From an uncultured Burkholderiales bacterium (lineage in GTDB: Bacteria > Pseudomonadota > Gammaproteobacteria > Burkholderiales > Burkholderiaceae_C), in contig CAILYC010000013.1 in assembly GCA_903838355.1 (NCBI GenBank), positions 1 through 64,000 on the forward strand: a stretch of 64,000 bases of DNA, written 5' to 3'. The notes below the pieces were generated by a model. That model did no database searches and was not told where the DNA came from. It saw only the letters and a program-made list of their open reading frames with translations. Positions 33,384-42,384 of the stretch are shown here, piece after piece. Made by a program: the position numbers and the translations under genes. Position 1 is the first letter of the stretch. Every line of letters begins with the position of its first letter.

Positions 33384-34118
33384 TTAAATGGATGGGATAA
33401 AACCCTCTGACCCAGCTTCAGGCATTGCAGTTTTATAGGCCTTGCGTGATTTGATCCTATTAAACCAATCCAGGACTGGTGGATGCAATTCAAGCAAATG
33501 AAAAAGATCAATCCGGACTAATCTTTGTACAAAAGGTGCAATATCAATATCAGCCAAAGTTAATTGATCTCCACACAGCCACTTTTGATGACTGAGAGCA
33601 TTGTTCATGCGAAGTACCATGTCTTCTAGGATTTTTAGCGATGGAAGTAAATCTTTTTGACTTATCCCTTTTGTAGCCGCCAGCAGCCAACGATCCCTAA
33701 TCTGAATATTCGGTATTTTTTTTATATGTTCTAGGGCTTCCTTCTGATTCATCTTTTTCAGCTCTGGCTGAATGTTCTTCGCAAAGGAAGGCATCTTGAC
33801 TGCTTCAGATGGACCCGATTCAACGTATTGCGACCAAAGTCGTACTTGAGCCCTCAAAAAGGGATCTGATGGCATCAATGGAATCGAGGGATATTTTTCG
33901 TCCAAATACTCATTGATGATTCTAGATTCAGTCAATATCTTGCCTTGATCGATTAAGACAGGCACCATCCCTAGGGGATTGAGGATTAAGAATTCAGGTT
34001 GAAGATGATCAAATTTCCTGAGATTTAAATGATGCCCAGTCCAAGGCAAGCCTTTTTCCTCTAGGCAGAGCCTGACTTTTTGACTACAGGTTGAGTGAAG
34101 ACTATGGTAAAGATTCAT
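33384..34118 (-). CDS. glutathione S-transferase family protein
   Basis: 244 residues. The thioredoxin-like half starts 'MNLYHSLHSTCSQKVRLCLEEKGLPW', with the S/C-T-C-S-Q-K catalytic loop, then 'GMVPVLIDQGKILTESRIINEYLDE' containing the cis-Pro and the E-S glutathione site. The helical half has 'LTLADIDIAPFVQRL', the conserved N-cap motif. It is similar to Beta/Zeta-like GSTs used in ring-opening or dehalogenation, but the reaction is unknown. The base composition is clearly more A/T-rich than upstream genes. It is the last gene of the minus-strand carboxylase cluster, although 360 bases of non-coding DNA separate it from the cupin gene. Confidence 0.87.
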   Translation of the reverse strand: MNLYHSLHSTCSQKVRLCLEEKGLPWTGHHLNLRKFDHLQPEFLILNPLGMVPVLIDQGKILTESRIINEYLDEKYPSIPLMPSDPFLRAQVRLWSQYVESGPSEAVKMPSFAKNIQPELKKMNQKEALEHIKKIPNIQIRDRWLLAATKGISQKDLLPSLKILEDMVLRMNNALSHQKWLCGDQLTLADIDIAPFVQRLVRIDLFHLLELHPPVLDWFNRIKSRKAYKTAMPEAGSEGFIPSI

Positions 34119-34479
34119 GGGTATAACTCGGGCTCAATGGCAATAGATTTTAAAATTTCAGCCCAAACTTTTATGTCAGACACGGTTTGTCATTTCACAA
34201 ACTAAAGCCGACGACGGCAATGAAGTACGCTCACCGTTGAGCAAAACAATTTTAATTGCTTTAAGTCTATTGCCGATCATGACGGAATTCATGGCTATTG
34301 CCTCAAGATAAAAAGCAATCTTTGAAAGGAAAACTTTTTTTACAATACCAATCGAGTAAGAAACTGCCCTTCGCACTTTGTTCTAAAAATTAAAGTCAAA
34401 AATATTAAACAGATGAATCTGTAAAAGTTTGCATAAAAATCAAGGTGATTGTCAAAGTCACCTAACTTTCGACGCCCAT
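34119..34479. other. A/T-rich gene-free region
   Basis: Between the GST and cupin genes. One 66-codon minus-strand frame (34176-34376) shows no recognisable motif and is not called. Nothing else was recognised. Confidence 0.4.
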
Positions 34480-35154
34480 TCAGATGAGGTTTAGGGGGTA
34501 ATCAAGATGCCCTGTTTTGACATAAATGACAGCCCCTTCGGCTTTTGTAAAAGGGGCATGGCGGCTATAACGGGGACTTCTTATCCATGTGCCTTCGGGG
34601 TACGATCCGTGTTCATCGTGAAATACACCTTTTAGAACAAAGATTTCTTCACCACCAGGGTGCACATGGGGATTGAACATGGTGTTTGGATCCCATCGAA
34701 CCAAGGCCGTACCCACTCCGTCAAAATCGTGTAAGGGCATGACAGCTAAACCAGGGACCAGTCCTGGAAACCACTGTGTTGTGTTGGTGTTGATGCGCAC
34801 ACTAGCGCCGTCATCTTTGTGAAATTGCCGCAATTTAACGAACAGGGTACATCCTTTTGTAGAAAAGGGAGAGTGCGCGCTCCGAGGTGGGTTGCGGATG
34901 TAAGTGCCAGTGGGATAAACGCCGTGTTCATCAGCAAACGTCCCTTCAAGGACTAAAATTTCTTCACCCGCATCGTGCGAGTGTTCGGAAAATATTGAAT
35001 GGGGAGCATAACTCACAATGGATGTTGCTTTGGCAATTTCATCACCCACGCGATCAAGGTATTTTCTTTGAACACCAGGAATGGGAGAAGGATTCCAGTC
35101 AATGCTTACAGTATCGATGACTGCTTTTTTTGCGAAGTCAGCATTAATCTTCAT
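34480..35154 (-). CDS. double ChrR-type cupin protein
   Basis: 224 residues made of two tandem ChrR-like (cupin_7) domains. Domain 1 has 'EHSHDAGEEILVLEG' and 'DEHGVYPTGTYIRNPP'. Domain 2 repeats this as 'PHVHPGGEEIFVLKG' and 'DEHGSYPEGTWIRSP'. Both keep the H-x-H...E metal set, so each barrel can probably bind Zn or Fe. The anti-sigma factor ChrR has one such domain behind a zinc finger; here there is no anti-sigma part. Stand-alone bicupins of this kind are often enzymes such as acetylacetone-cleaving dioxygenases, which is one option for this carbonyl-utilisation cluster. It lies downstream of the Bug gene on the same strand. Confidence 0.82.
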   Translation of the reverse strand: MKINADFAKKAVIDTVSIDWNPSPIPGVQRKYLDRVGDEIAKATSIVSYAPHSIFSEHSHDAGEEILVLEGTFADEHGVYPTGTYIRNPPRSAHSPFSTKGCTLFVKLRQFHKDDGASVRINTNTTQWFPGLVPGLAVMPLHDFDGVGTALVRWDPNTMFNPHVHPGGEEIFVLKGVFHDEHGSYPEGTWIRSPRYSRHAPFTKAEGAVIYVKTGHLDYPLNLI

Positions 35155-35466
35155 ATGGTTTTGAAATAGTGAGGTTGACTATGGATATTAGAATTTAGGA
35201 TTTTGGGCTGAAGATTTGGAATCTTCTGCGGTCAATTAAACAGACATTGATGCTTACAAGAGCATTAGATTGGGATAGTTGCGCAGCCCACTTAACGGCA
35301 ATTTTTCCAGCATGCTCAAACCTCAAGTTCAGGCAGCATTTTAATAATAAGCTATCAATCCCAATGTTTGTATAAAAATAAGATGACCAATACAAAAAGT
35401 AACCCATAATCTTGAAAAATATTATAGGTGTTAATTAATAGGGCCTTGGACGAATCCGGATTCCTG
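35155..35466. other. gene-free region between cupin and Bug genes
   Basis: A minus-strand frame at 35195-35407 ends with a protein-like stretch around 'KIAVKWAAQLSQSNALVSIN', but it has no ribosome site or known family. It may be the decayed end of a gene. Nothing else was recognised. Confidence 0.35.
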
Positions 35467-36486
35467 TTAATTGCTCGGTCGATTAAATCCAGCAGCTTTA
35501 ACCGCATCCAAGTAACCCGCTTGCTCGGACTTAATCAACGCTACCATCTGTTCTGGCGTGGTGGTCAGCGAGTCAACGCCCAACCGGGTCAGCGTCTCGA
35601 TGACTCTGGGATCTTTGGACTGGTCTTGAATTGCAGTCGAGAGAATATCGATAATAGCTTTAGGCGTCTTGGCTGGCGCCAATGTACCTTGCCACGCGGT
35701 CAATTCAAAATTAGGATAAAACTCAGATACTGTGGGGACCTCTGGGATTTGTTTCATTCTTTGAGCACTTGAAACAGCCAATATTTTGATGCGTGGATTT
35801 TTTACATAGCCCATCACATCACCAGAGTTACCAAACATCATGGGAATTTGTCCACCCAATAAATCTTGCATCACTGCCCCACCACCTTTGTAGGGTATAT
35901 GAACAATATCTATTCCAACTTTTGCTCCAAATAAAGCACCCACCAAATGGGCCACTGAACCTGTTCCCGACGATCCATAGCTAATTTTGCCTGGATTGGC
36001 TTTGGCGTAGGCAATGAATTCAGTGATGTTCTTGGCAGGAACTTCAGCATTGATCGCCAAAACCATATCACCTCGCCCAGATGCGCTCACAGTGGCCAAG
36101 TCTTCCAGTTTGTAATTGACTTTCTCTGTCATGGGGACACTGGTCATCTGCGCAGAAGAAGCAAAAAGCAGAGTGTAGCCATCAGGCGCGGCGTGAATCA
36201 CAAACTCTGTGGCAATGGTGCCCGTTCCACCTGGCATATTCCTAACAAGGACGGGCTGTCCAAGTCTGGGCGTCAAAGCAGAGGCAAGCAGGCGTGCTTG
36301 ATTGTCCACCGTACCACCCGTGCTATAAGGCAACACTAGCGTGATGGGTTTATTGGGATACGCAATGCTTTGAGCCCAAAGCGATGATGCCCCCCATGCC
36401 CCTAAGGCGAAAGATGCACCTGCAAGCCATCTCCAAATCACAAATGACTTCTTGCCTTGACCATTCAGAAAGTGAAAATATTTCAT
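35467..36486 (-). CDS. Bug/TctC family periplasmic receptor (6)
   Basis: 339 residues with a signal peptide ending near SSLWAQS. Family marks: 'YPNKPITLVLPYSTGGTVDNQAR', 'PDGYTLLFASSAQ', 'HIPYKGGGAVMQDLLGGQI', 'EVPTVSEFYPNFEL'. The first loop reads STGGTVD instead of PGGGTD. It lies 64 bases downstream of the DUF35 gene on the same strand and probably imports the substrate of the carboxylase/CoA-transferase pathway. No membrane partner genes are nearby. Confidence 0.9.
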   Translation of the reverse strand: MKYFHFLNGQGKKSFVIWRWLAGASFALGAWGASSLWAQSIAYPNKPITLVLPYSTGGTVDNQARLLASALTPRLGQPVLVRNMPGGTGTIATEFVIHAAPDGYTLLFASSAQMTSVPMTEKVNYKLEDLATVSASGRGDMVLAINAEVPAKNITEFIAYAKANPGKISYGSSGTGSVAHLVGALFGAKVGIDIVHIPYKGGGAVMQDLLGGQIPMMFGNSGDVMGYVKNPRIKILAVSSAQRMKQIPEVPTVSEFYPNFELTAWQGTLAPAKTPKAIIDILSTAIQDQSKDPRVIETLTRLGVDSLTTTPEQMVALIKSEQAGYLDAVKAAGFNRPSN

Positions 36487-36550
36487 GTCAAACCCTCGTT
36501 TTAAAACTGAATTTCTACGAAATCATACTGATCAAGGACCCAATCTGCGC

Positions 36551-36976
36551 TCATACGAGCGTAAATTTAGGGACCCCCAACGCCTTTTGTTCATCTGACT
36601 CTTGTACAACGACATCAAACAAACACCTCACCCGTTGCCCAATGAACAACGATTGAACATCAAACTCGACCAAATTGCTCATCAAGCGCACACCTTCGTC
36701 CAATTCAATGATGGCAATCACATAAGGCAAGTCCGCTTTGAAAGCAGGGTCTGGCGCACGATGCACCACAGTAAACGTGGCAATGACCCCTTCCCCTTTG
36801 GACTGCCGCCACTCCATGTCCATGCTAGAGCAATCGCAAATCCTTCGCGTAGGCGCATGATTCTTTGAACACCGCATGCATCTCAGTATCATCAATTTGC
36901 CTTGAGCACAACCTTCCCAAAGTGACTTGGTCCAAGAAGTGGGTTGTGCGACAGGTTTTGCTATTTCACTCATCAA
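36551..36976 (-). CDS. DUF35 Zn-ribbon/OB-fold partner protein
   Basis: 141 residues of the DUF35 (acyl-CoA-associated OB-fold) family. The N-terminal rubredoxin-like zinc ribbon shows C-M-R-C followed by C-D-C, and the OB part has 'GEGVIATFTVVHRAPDPAFKADLPYVIAIIELDEGVRLMSNLV'. Such proteins bind acyl-CoA and form complexes with thiolase-fold enzymes, for example ChsH2 with Ltp2, or BbsA with BbsB. Here it lies only six bases after the thiolase-fold gene, so the same complex is expected. Confidence 0.88.
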   Translation of the reverse strand: MMSEIAKPVAQPTSWTKSLWEGCAQGKLMILRCMRCSKNHAPTRRICDCSSMDMEWRQSKGEGVIATFTVVHRAPDPAFKADLPYVIAIIELDEGVRLMSNLVEFDVQSLFIGQRVRCLFDVVVQESDEQKALGVPKFTLV

Positions 36977-36982
36977 GATGCC

Positions 36983-38146
36983 CTAAACTGATAAAATAAG
37001 GGTACAGGCTGCGACCATCGGGCCGCCAATGCCGTGAGCCAAGCTCAATTTCACACCAGGAACTTGGTTTACACCTGCATCTCCCCGCGCTTGTCGAATC
37101 GCTTCAGGCAGTACCACAATGTGCGCATTCCCCCAAGTCATCATTCCACCACTGGTGTTGGTGGGCATCGACCCATCAATTCCAGTCTGACCCGACGCAA
37201 AGAGGTCAGCCCCTTTTCCAAGCTCACAAAGACCCAACTCTTCCAATGCCACAATCGCAGCAATGCTGAAGGCATCAAACACTTGTGCGACGTCAATATC
37301 CTTGGGACTCACACCAGCCATCTCAAAAGCGCGAATGGCGCTCATGCGAGTGGCGAGGGGTGGGAGTTGAACATTTTCATGCAAATGGTAAGGCGAGTGA
37401 CCCTCTCCCGCCCCCATGAGGCGAACAGGGGTTTGACGCATGTCACGCGATCTCTCTTTTGTGGTCACAATGACTGCGCCACCCCAATCAAAAACAGGAC
37501 AACAATCAATCGCATGCAGTGGTGACGAAATCATGGGAGAGGCCAAAACTTGCTCTATGCTTAGGGGCTCTTTTTTGGGGGCCAAAGGCTGACGCATGGC
37601 GTGATTTCGTGCTGCCACGGCAACGCTCGCCAAGTCCTTGGAAGTCTTGCCGTGGCGGTACATCCAGGCCTGAGCAATCAAGGCATATTTGGCCGGCACC
37701 GTCAGACCAAAAGGATCTTCAAAATCATCTGTCCACGGTCTGGCTGCACGCATGGCTTGAATTTTATCGCCCTTGAATTTTGTACCCCTTGAATCGCTTT
37801 CACACACCAAAACTGTATGCGCCTCGCCAGCAGCAATGGCCTTTGCTGCGTGCATTACTGCAATACAAGGTGAGGCACCCGCATTTTGGATGGAGGTTGT
37901 GAGTCTTAAATTCAAATTCAGCGCCTCAGCCACCAGTGCGCTAAAAACAAAATGCGGATCGGCTGAAGGACTTGCAGTGATCACGCCGTCAATGTCTTGG
38001 TTAGTGATGCCCGCATCCGCCATTGCATTCATGGCGGCCTCAACGGCCAAGTCCTTGGCGGACCTGGTGAGTGGAGAGAAGGTCTGAGCCTCTCCCACAC
38101 CAACGATGGCGACTTGTTCGTAAGGATTGTGGTTGGGTGTGGTCAT
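36983..38146 (-). CDS. thiolase-fold protein (SCP2/Ltp2-like) without the usual nucleophilic cysteine
   Basis: 387 residues of the non-specific lipid-transfer/SCP2-thiolase branch. 'VAIVGVGEAQTFSP' opens the first lobe. The segment that carries the reactive cysteine in true thiolases (C-A-S-G) reads G90-A-S-P93. The nearby Cys94 is shifted by four positions. 'PTNTSGGMMTWGN' and 'SLAHGIGGPMVAAC' are the C-terminal motifs, with the histidine kept. Loss of the cysteine is known in Ltp2-type proteins, which perform retro-aldol cleavage with a DUF35 partner; the DUF35 gene is directly downstream. So a carbon-carbon lyase is more likely than a thiolase. The carboxyltransferase gene is 23 bases upstream. 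Confidence 0.85.
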   Translation of the reverse strand: MTTPNHNPYEQVAIVGVGEAQTFSPLTRSAKDLAVEAAMNAMADAGITNQDIDGVITASPSADPHFVFSALVAEALNLNLRLTTSIQNAGASPCIAVMHAAKAIAAGEAHTVLVCESDSRGTKFKGDKIQAMRAARPWTDDFEDPFGLTVPAKYALIAQAWMYRHGKTSKDLASVAVAARNHAMRQPLAPKKEPLSIEQVLASPMISSPLHAIDCCPVFDWGGAVIVTTKERSRDMRQTPVRLMGAGEGHSPYHLHENVQLPPLATRMSAIRAFEMAGVSPKDIDVAQVFDAFSIAAIVALEELGLCELGKGADLFASGQTGIDGSMPTNTSGGMMTWGNAHIVVLPEAIRQARGDAGVNQVPGVKLSLAHGIGGPMVAACTLILSV

Positions 38147-38169
38147 ATGATCAAGATCGACAGGATCCC

Positions 38170-39621
38170 TCAGCGCAGCGTTATATTAAATCCAGGCTTG
38201 CTGATATGTACCGAATTGCCTTTGGCAGCCTTGGACAAATGGGTCAACACGTCTTTAAGGGTTAAAGCAGCGCCGTCATAGCGCTTGAAGGTGCCATTAA
38301 GGGCTCTCATGCGATCAATGTCCTCGCGCCGCATCAAATAGCGAAACAGAAAATCCTCATCGCTCAGGCCCTTGGCGTTGAGATCCGCCCTTAACTCATC
38401 CTCATTTCGAACCAAGAAACGTTCCTTAGACAACTCTTTTGCCCGCACAGAACTCAAAATCTTTTCCCTCACAACCGGATTCATATCAACTTCTACATTG
38501 CCGCCAAATTGACCCAATGCAAAACGAATGGATTGATCGGTAACTTGCTCATAGCGCTTTCCCGTCATTACATTCACCGCCGCTTGACTGCCCACGAACT
38601 GCGATAAAGGGGTCACCATGATCGGGTAGCCAAAATCGGCGCGTACTTGAACTGCCTCCTCTAGGGCCTGAGGTAATTTATCCTCCGCACCCACTTCCTT
38701 TAGTTGATTACGCAAGTTCGAAATCATCCCCCCAGGCACTTGGTGAATGTACTGGGAATAATCATATTCAACTGGACGACCGATTGGGAGTTTTTCATGC
38801 ATGGCGATGCGGGTGAAATGCGCCTCAACGGGCTTGAGTCGGGTCAAATCAATGTCAACAGCAAATCCCAAATGGCGCAAATTGGAAGTGACATTAAAGA
38901 TGGAGGGCAAAGACGCATCATCGGCCAAGGGTGGAATGGCTGTGTTGACGATTCGAATACCGTGCTTGACCGCTTCCAGCACGCACAAAGGCCCCAGACC
39001 CGTTGAGCAATGGGTGTGAAGCTCAATCTCTAATCCCTTGGCTTTGGACATCATCAAGGGGACCAATTCGCGCACGCGCTCGGGCGTCAAAAGACCACCG
39101 GGGTCTTTAAGGCACAGGCGAAATGGCTTTAATTTCGCCGCTTCTTGTGTACATTTCACATAATAGTCAGTGGTGTGATTGGGAGAAATTGAATAGGTAA
39201 TGTTGATAATGGGCTTGACCCCATGTTTGCTTGCCGCTTGAGCTCGAATCTTCCAAACCTTGGGGTTGTTCCAAGAATCCGATATGCGCACTTCGTCAAT
39301 GCCGCAGGATTTCATGATGCGCCAAAATAAATCCAGCATGACCGGTTGATCAGTGCCAAAAACATTCAAACCCCCGACATTTGCACGAAGCTCAGTTTTT
39401 TTTGCTAGTCCCTTTAAGAGTCGAATCCTTTGGAAGGGATCCTCTTTCAGTTCACGAACACATTTGACTAAAAAGGACGGTGACAAGACCTCTAGGGCTT
39501 CAAAACCCGCGTCATCCAAATCCTTCATCACTGGCAACATCATGCCGGTGGTCATGCGCTCAGCCCACAAGCTTTGATGCCCATCGCGCAGTGTGACATC
39601 AACCATTCGAACCTTTTCCAT
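38170..39621 (-). CDS. HMGL/OadA-type biotin-dependent carboxyltransferase subunit
   Basis: 483 residues from ATG 39621, with AGAGGA upstream. The TIM-barrel domain (about 1-265) is of the pyruvate carboxylase/oxaloacetate decarboxylase type. Metal-site residues are present: D13 in LRDGHQS, K172 in CLKDPGG (the carbamylated lysine in homologues), H202 and H204 in LHTHCSTG. The PYC_OADA domain follows, with 'HQVPGGMISNLRNQL' and 'YPIMVTPLSQFVGSQA'. The segment R-G-x-N-x-x-G-Y that holds the 2-oxo acid arginine in pyruvate carboxylases reads G-G-L-N-V-F-G-T (residues 83-90), so the substrate is probably not pyruvate. It transfers CO2 from the biotin carrier encoded upstream. There is no biotin domain of its own. 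Confidence 0.88.
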   Translation of the reverse strand: MEKVRMVDVTLRDGHQSLWAERMTTGMMLPVMKDLDDAGFEALEVLSPSFLVKCVRELKEDPFQRIRLLKGLAKKTELRANVGGLNVFGTDQPVMLDLFWRIMKSCGIDEVRISDSWNNPKVWKIRAQAASKHGVKPIINITYSISPNHTTDYYVKCTQEAAKLKPFRLCLKDPGGLLTPERVRELVPLMMSKAKGLEIELHTHCSTGLGPLCVLEAVKHGIRIVNTAIPPLADDASLPSIFNVTSNLRHLGFAVDIDLTRLKPVEAHFTRIAMHEKLPIGRPVEYDYSQYIHQVPGGMISNLRNQLKEVGAEDKLPQALEEAVQVRADFGYPIMVTPLSQFVGSQAAVNVMTGKRYEQVTDQSIRFALGQFGGNVEVDMNPVVREKILSSVRAKELSKERFLVRNEDELRADLNAKGLSDEDFLFRYLMRREDIDRMRALNGTFKRYDGAALTLKDVLTHLSKAAKGNSVHISKPGFNITLR

Positions 39622-39667
39622 GAAATCCTCTGAAAAATTTAACTTTAATTTCTTGAACAGCGCATCT

Positions 39668-41086
39668 TTAATCGCTGCGCGTTTGGTCAAGCATCTCTTT
39701 AATGAGCTGCTCGACCAATACCGTATTAACTTGCCCGCTTTCAAACCGCTCATGATTCATGGCAAACGACAAAAAGGGCAAGGTCGTCCCAATTCCTTCA
39801 ACCTCAAAGCGCTTAAGCGCATTTTTCATGCGTCGAATCGCCTCTGCGCGATTAGCGCCATAAACAATCAACTTGGCCAGCATCGAGTCGTAATAAATGG
39901 GCACCTCATAGCCCTCAAAGCAATGGGTATCCAAGCGAATATTGGGGCCTTGAGGAGGCTTCCAAATCGTGATGCGACCAGGACTGGGGCGAAAGCCCTC
40001 CAGGGGCAACTCTGCGTTGATGCGGCACTCAATGGCATGGCCTCTAAAAACGATGTCTTCTTGCTTGAACGGTAAGACCTCGCCCGCGGCAATTTTGAGT
40101 TGTAACTCAACAATATCTATACCTGTGATGGCCTCCGAGACGGGGTGCTCGACTTGCACTCGGGTATTCATTTCCAAGAAGTAATACTTTTGCGTATCCC
40201 CATCTAAAATAAATTCAACGGTACCCGCGCTTTGGTAATTTAAAACTCTCGCAAGCTCAATGGCACTTCGACGCATGCCTTCCCTTGCACTGGCCACCAA
40301 GTTGGGCGCTGGAGACTCCTCCACCACCTTTTGATGACGCCTCTGTAGCGAGCAGTCTCTCTCACCCAAATGGATCAAATGACCGTGCTGATCTCCCAAG
40401 ACTTGAACCTCAACGTGGCGGGCATTGGGAATGTATTTTTCCAAGTAAAGGGTATCGTCTCCAAAGGCATTTCTTGACTCTGCACTCGCTGAAGTAAATA
40501 GAGACACCAACTCATGCTCATGGCTCACAATTTTCATACCCCGACCACCCCCCCCCGCTGCGGCTTTGAGCATCACAGGATAGCCAATGGCACTGGCCAA
40601 CGCCTGCGCATGAGATGCGTCGCGAAGTTTTTCTGAACCGCTGAGCATGGGAACACCGGACTCTTGGGCAAGGATGCGAGCTTGCAACTTATTACCCATG
40701 CGGTGAATTTGATCTGGCGTTGGCCCTACAAAAACAATGCCGTGGTCAGAACAGGCTTGCGCCAGGGCTTGCGATTCAGCCAAGAAGCCGTAGCCTGGAT
40801 GCAAGGCTTGACATTGCGTTTCAAGCGCTGCGGTGATCAAGGCAGGTATGTTCAAATAGCTCAAACTGGATGCAGATGCGCCAATGCACACAGTGCGATC
40901 TGCCAATCGGGCGCCGCGTGTTAAGCGGTCAGCCTCTGACACGACTAAGACACTCTCAAGCCCCAGCGATTGACAAGCAAAGATAATTCTCACGGCAATT
41001 TCACCGCGATTGGCCACCAAAACGCGTTGAATATCAACTTGATTGGGCGACTTTTGCTGGCGAGCCAAGGATTGAGGTCTACTCAT
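39668..41086 (-). CDS. biotin carboxylase subunit
   Basis: 472 residues of the AccC/PycA type; carboxylates carrier-bound biotin with ATP and bicarbonate. Motifs are complete: 'VLVANRGEIAVRI', 'HPGYGFLAE', the glycine-rich ATP lid 'KAAAGGGGRGMK', 'HVEVQVLGD', 'ERDCSLQRRHQKVVEESP', 'EMNTRVQVEHPVSE' and 'AIECRINAE'. ATG 41086 was preferred over an upstream GTG at 41113. It sits between the carrier and the carboxyltransferase genes. A housekeeping accBC pair would not be linked to these partners, so it serves this pathway. Confidence 0.93.
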   Translation of the reverse strand: MSRPQSLARQQKSPNQVDIQRVLVANRGEIAVRIIFACQSLGLESVLVVSEADRLTRGARLADRTVCIGASASSLSYLNIPALITAALETQCQALHPGYGFLAESQALAQACSDHGIVFVGPTPDQIHRMGNKLQARILAQESGVPMLSGSEKLRDASHAQALASAIGYPVMLKAAAGGGGRGMKIVSHEHELVSLFTSASAESRNAFGDDTLYLEKYIPNARHVEVQVLGDQHGHLIHLGERDCSLQRRHQKVVEESPAPNLVASAREGMRRSAIELARVLNYQSAGTVEFILDGDTQKYYFLEMNTRVQVEHPVSEAITGIDIVELQLKIAAGEVLPFKQEDIVFRGHAIECRINAELPLEGFRPSPGRITIWKPPQGPNIRLDTHCFEGYEVPIYYDSMLAKLIVYGANRAEAIRRMKNALKRFEVEGIGTTLPFLSFAMNHERFESGQVNTVLVEQLIKEMLDQTRSD

Positions 41087-41149
41087 GAGTGATTTTATTG
41101 ATGGAGCGAGCACTTGAGACTCAACGAAGGGGAAAAATCGTGTTGATGT

Positions 41150-41662
41150 TCACATCTTGGGTTTGAGATGAAAAAGGGGTTGACCGTACTCAACCAAATC
41201 ACCATCTTTGACGCAAATTTGGGTGATCACTCCCACCAAACCTGCGGACACGGCATTGAACATCTTCATGGCTTCAATCAAACCCACCGTTGTACCTGCA
41301 CTTACATCGCTGCCAATGCTCACAAAAGTCTCCGCTCCAGGCTCCGATTGGGAATAAAAGCGACCGATCATGGGACTAGTGATGATGTTCTCACCTGCAG
41401 ACACGACCAAGGTATCGGGTTGAGCCTGAGGCTCATGAGCAAGCGCTGTCTCTGGTTGATTGTGCCCTGGGCTGATAGGGCTTGACGAAGAGGTTGTGGG
41501 TATCAATGCTGGCGCAGACAGGGTTTCACCCTTGTCAATCTTGATTCTCAAATCTCCCAGGGTAAAATCCAAATGGGTGAGGCCCGAGTCGTTGAAAGAC
41601 TCTATGATGGAAATGATGTTGTCGATTTCACTGCTTAGTAAGGGAATGGTGTCTTGACTCAC
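41150..41662 (-). CDS. biotin carboxyl carrier protein
   Basis: 170 residues. The AccB-like N-terminal helix region (1-45) is followed by a Ser/Pro/Gln-rich hinge (about 46-88) and a biotinyl domain. The biotin-attachment motif is E130-A-M-K133-M, in the expected hairpin with 'SPMIGRFYSQSEPGAETFVSIG' before it. The start is GTG at 41662 with AGGAT upstream. It carries the activated CO2 between the biotin carboxylase and the carboxyltransferase. It lies in the same minus-strand run as both. Confidence 0.92.
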   Translation of the reverse strand: MSQDTIPLLSSEIDNIISIIESFNDSGLTHLDFTLGDLRIKIDKGETLSAPALIPTTSSSSPISPGHNQPETALAHEPQAQPDTLVVSAGENIITSPMIGRFYSQSEPGAETFVSIGSDVSAGTTVGLIEAMKMFNAVSAGLVGVITQICVKDGDLVEYGQPLFHLKPKM

Positions 41663-41688
41663 TTAAAGATCCTATTGGGTAAATGACT

Positions 41689-42384
41689 TTATGATTGGTA
41701 GAGTAATGCTCCGTTAATGACACGCTCGGGTATGACCATTTCGTAACACTGTGGAGAGACACTCAATAGAGCGTCAGTTTTGTCTTGAATACTGTGCGGA
41801 TCAAATCCTGGCATGAAAGCCTCCAAGACCAAGCCTGAGGGCGTAACATTGATGATGGCCATATCCGTGTAAATCCGTTTGACACACGCCTTGGCCGTCA
41901 GTGGAGCCGAGCAATTTTTGACAACCTTGGGCTGCCCCTTGTTGGTGAGGTGAGACATGGCGACAATGATGTTGGGAGAACCAACAGCCAAGTCCATCGC
42001 GCCTCCCACACCAGGAACCGCTTCACCGGGCACCTTCCAGTTGGCAAAGTCCCCGTTTTCAGCAACCTCAATGGCACCCAAGACTGCATGCGTCAAGTGC
42101 CCGCCTCGCATCATGACAAAAGAGGTTTGTTGATCAAAGAGGCTGGCTCCCAATTGAAGTGTACAAAACCCTTTACCCGCACTGATCAAGTCCAGATCAA
42201 TGTCTGCGACTTTGGGCTTGGGACCAACACCCAATATTCCATTTTCACTGTGCAAAAAAATCTCAAGTTGAGGATCCAAGTAGTTGGCCACCAAGACAGG
42301 AATGCCAACCCCTAAATTCACATAGCTGCCTTCTTTTAAATCTTGAGCAATCCGCCAAGCAATTCCGTCACGGGTCAAAATCAT
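41689..42384 (-). CDS. 3-oxoacid CoA-transferase subunit B
   Basis: 231 residues of family I CoA-transferases. The catalytic glutamate lies in the conserved 'HSENGILGVGP' motif, with 'YVNLGVGIPVLVANY' before it and 'GGHLTHAVLGAIEV' and 'GVGGAMDLAVG' after. The start ATG overlaps the stop of the A subunit (ATGA). The pair moves CoA from succinyl- or acetyl-CoA to an acid such as acetoacetate or 3-oxoadipate. In this cluster the acceptor would be the product of the biotin-dependent carboxylase. Confidence 0.93.
   Translation of the reverse strand: MILTRDGIAWRIAQDLKEGSYVNLGVGIPVLVANYLDPQLEIFLHSENGILGVGPKPKVADIDLDLISAGKGFCTLQLGASLFDQQTSFVMMRGGHLTHAVLGAIEVAENGDFANWKVPGEAVPGVGGAMDLAVGSPNIIVAMSHLTNKGQPKVVKNCSAPLTAKACVKRIYTDMAIINVTPSGLVLEAFMPGFDPHSIQDKTDALLSVSPQCYEMVIPERVINGALLYQS

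Noticed and set aside
34176-34376. 66-codon minus-strand frame between GST and cupin genes
   Set aside because: No motif, no clear ribosome site, A/T-rich region in which such frames arise by chance.
38170-41662. Housekeeping acetyl-CoA carboxylase or pyruvate carboxylase
   Set aside because: The carboxyltransferase is of the OadA barrel type, so it is not AccAD. The pyruvate arginine is missing, and the linkage to CoA-transferase and DUF35 genes points elsewhere.
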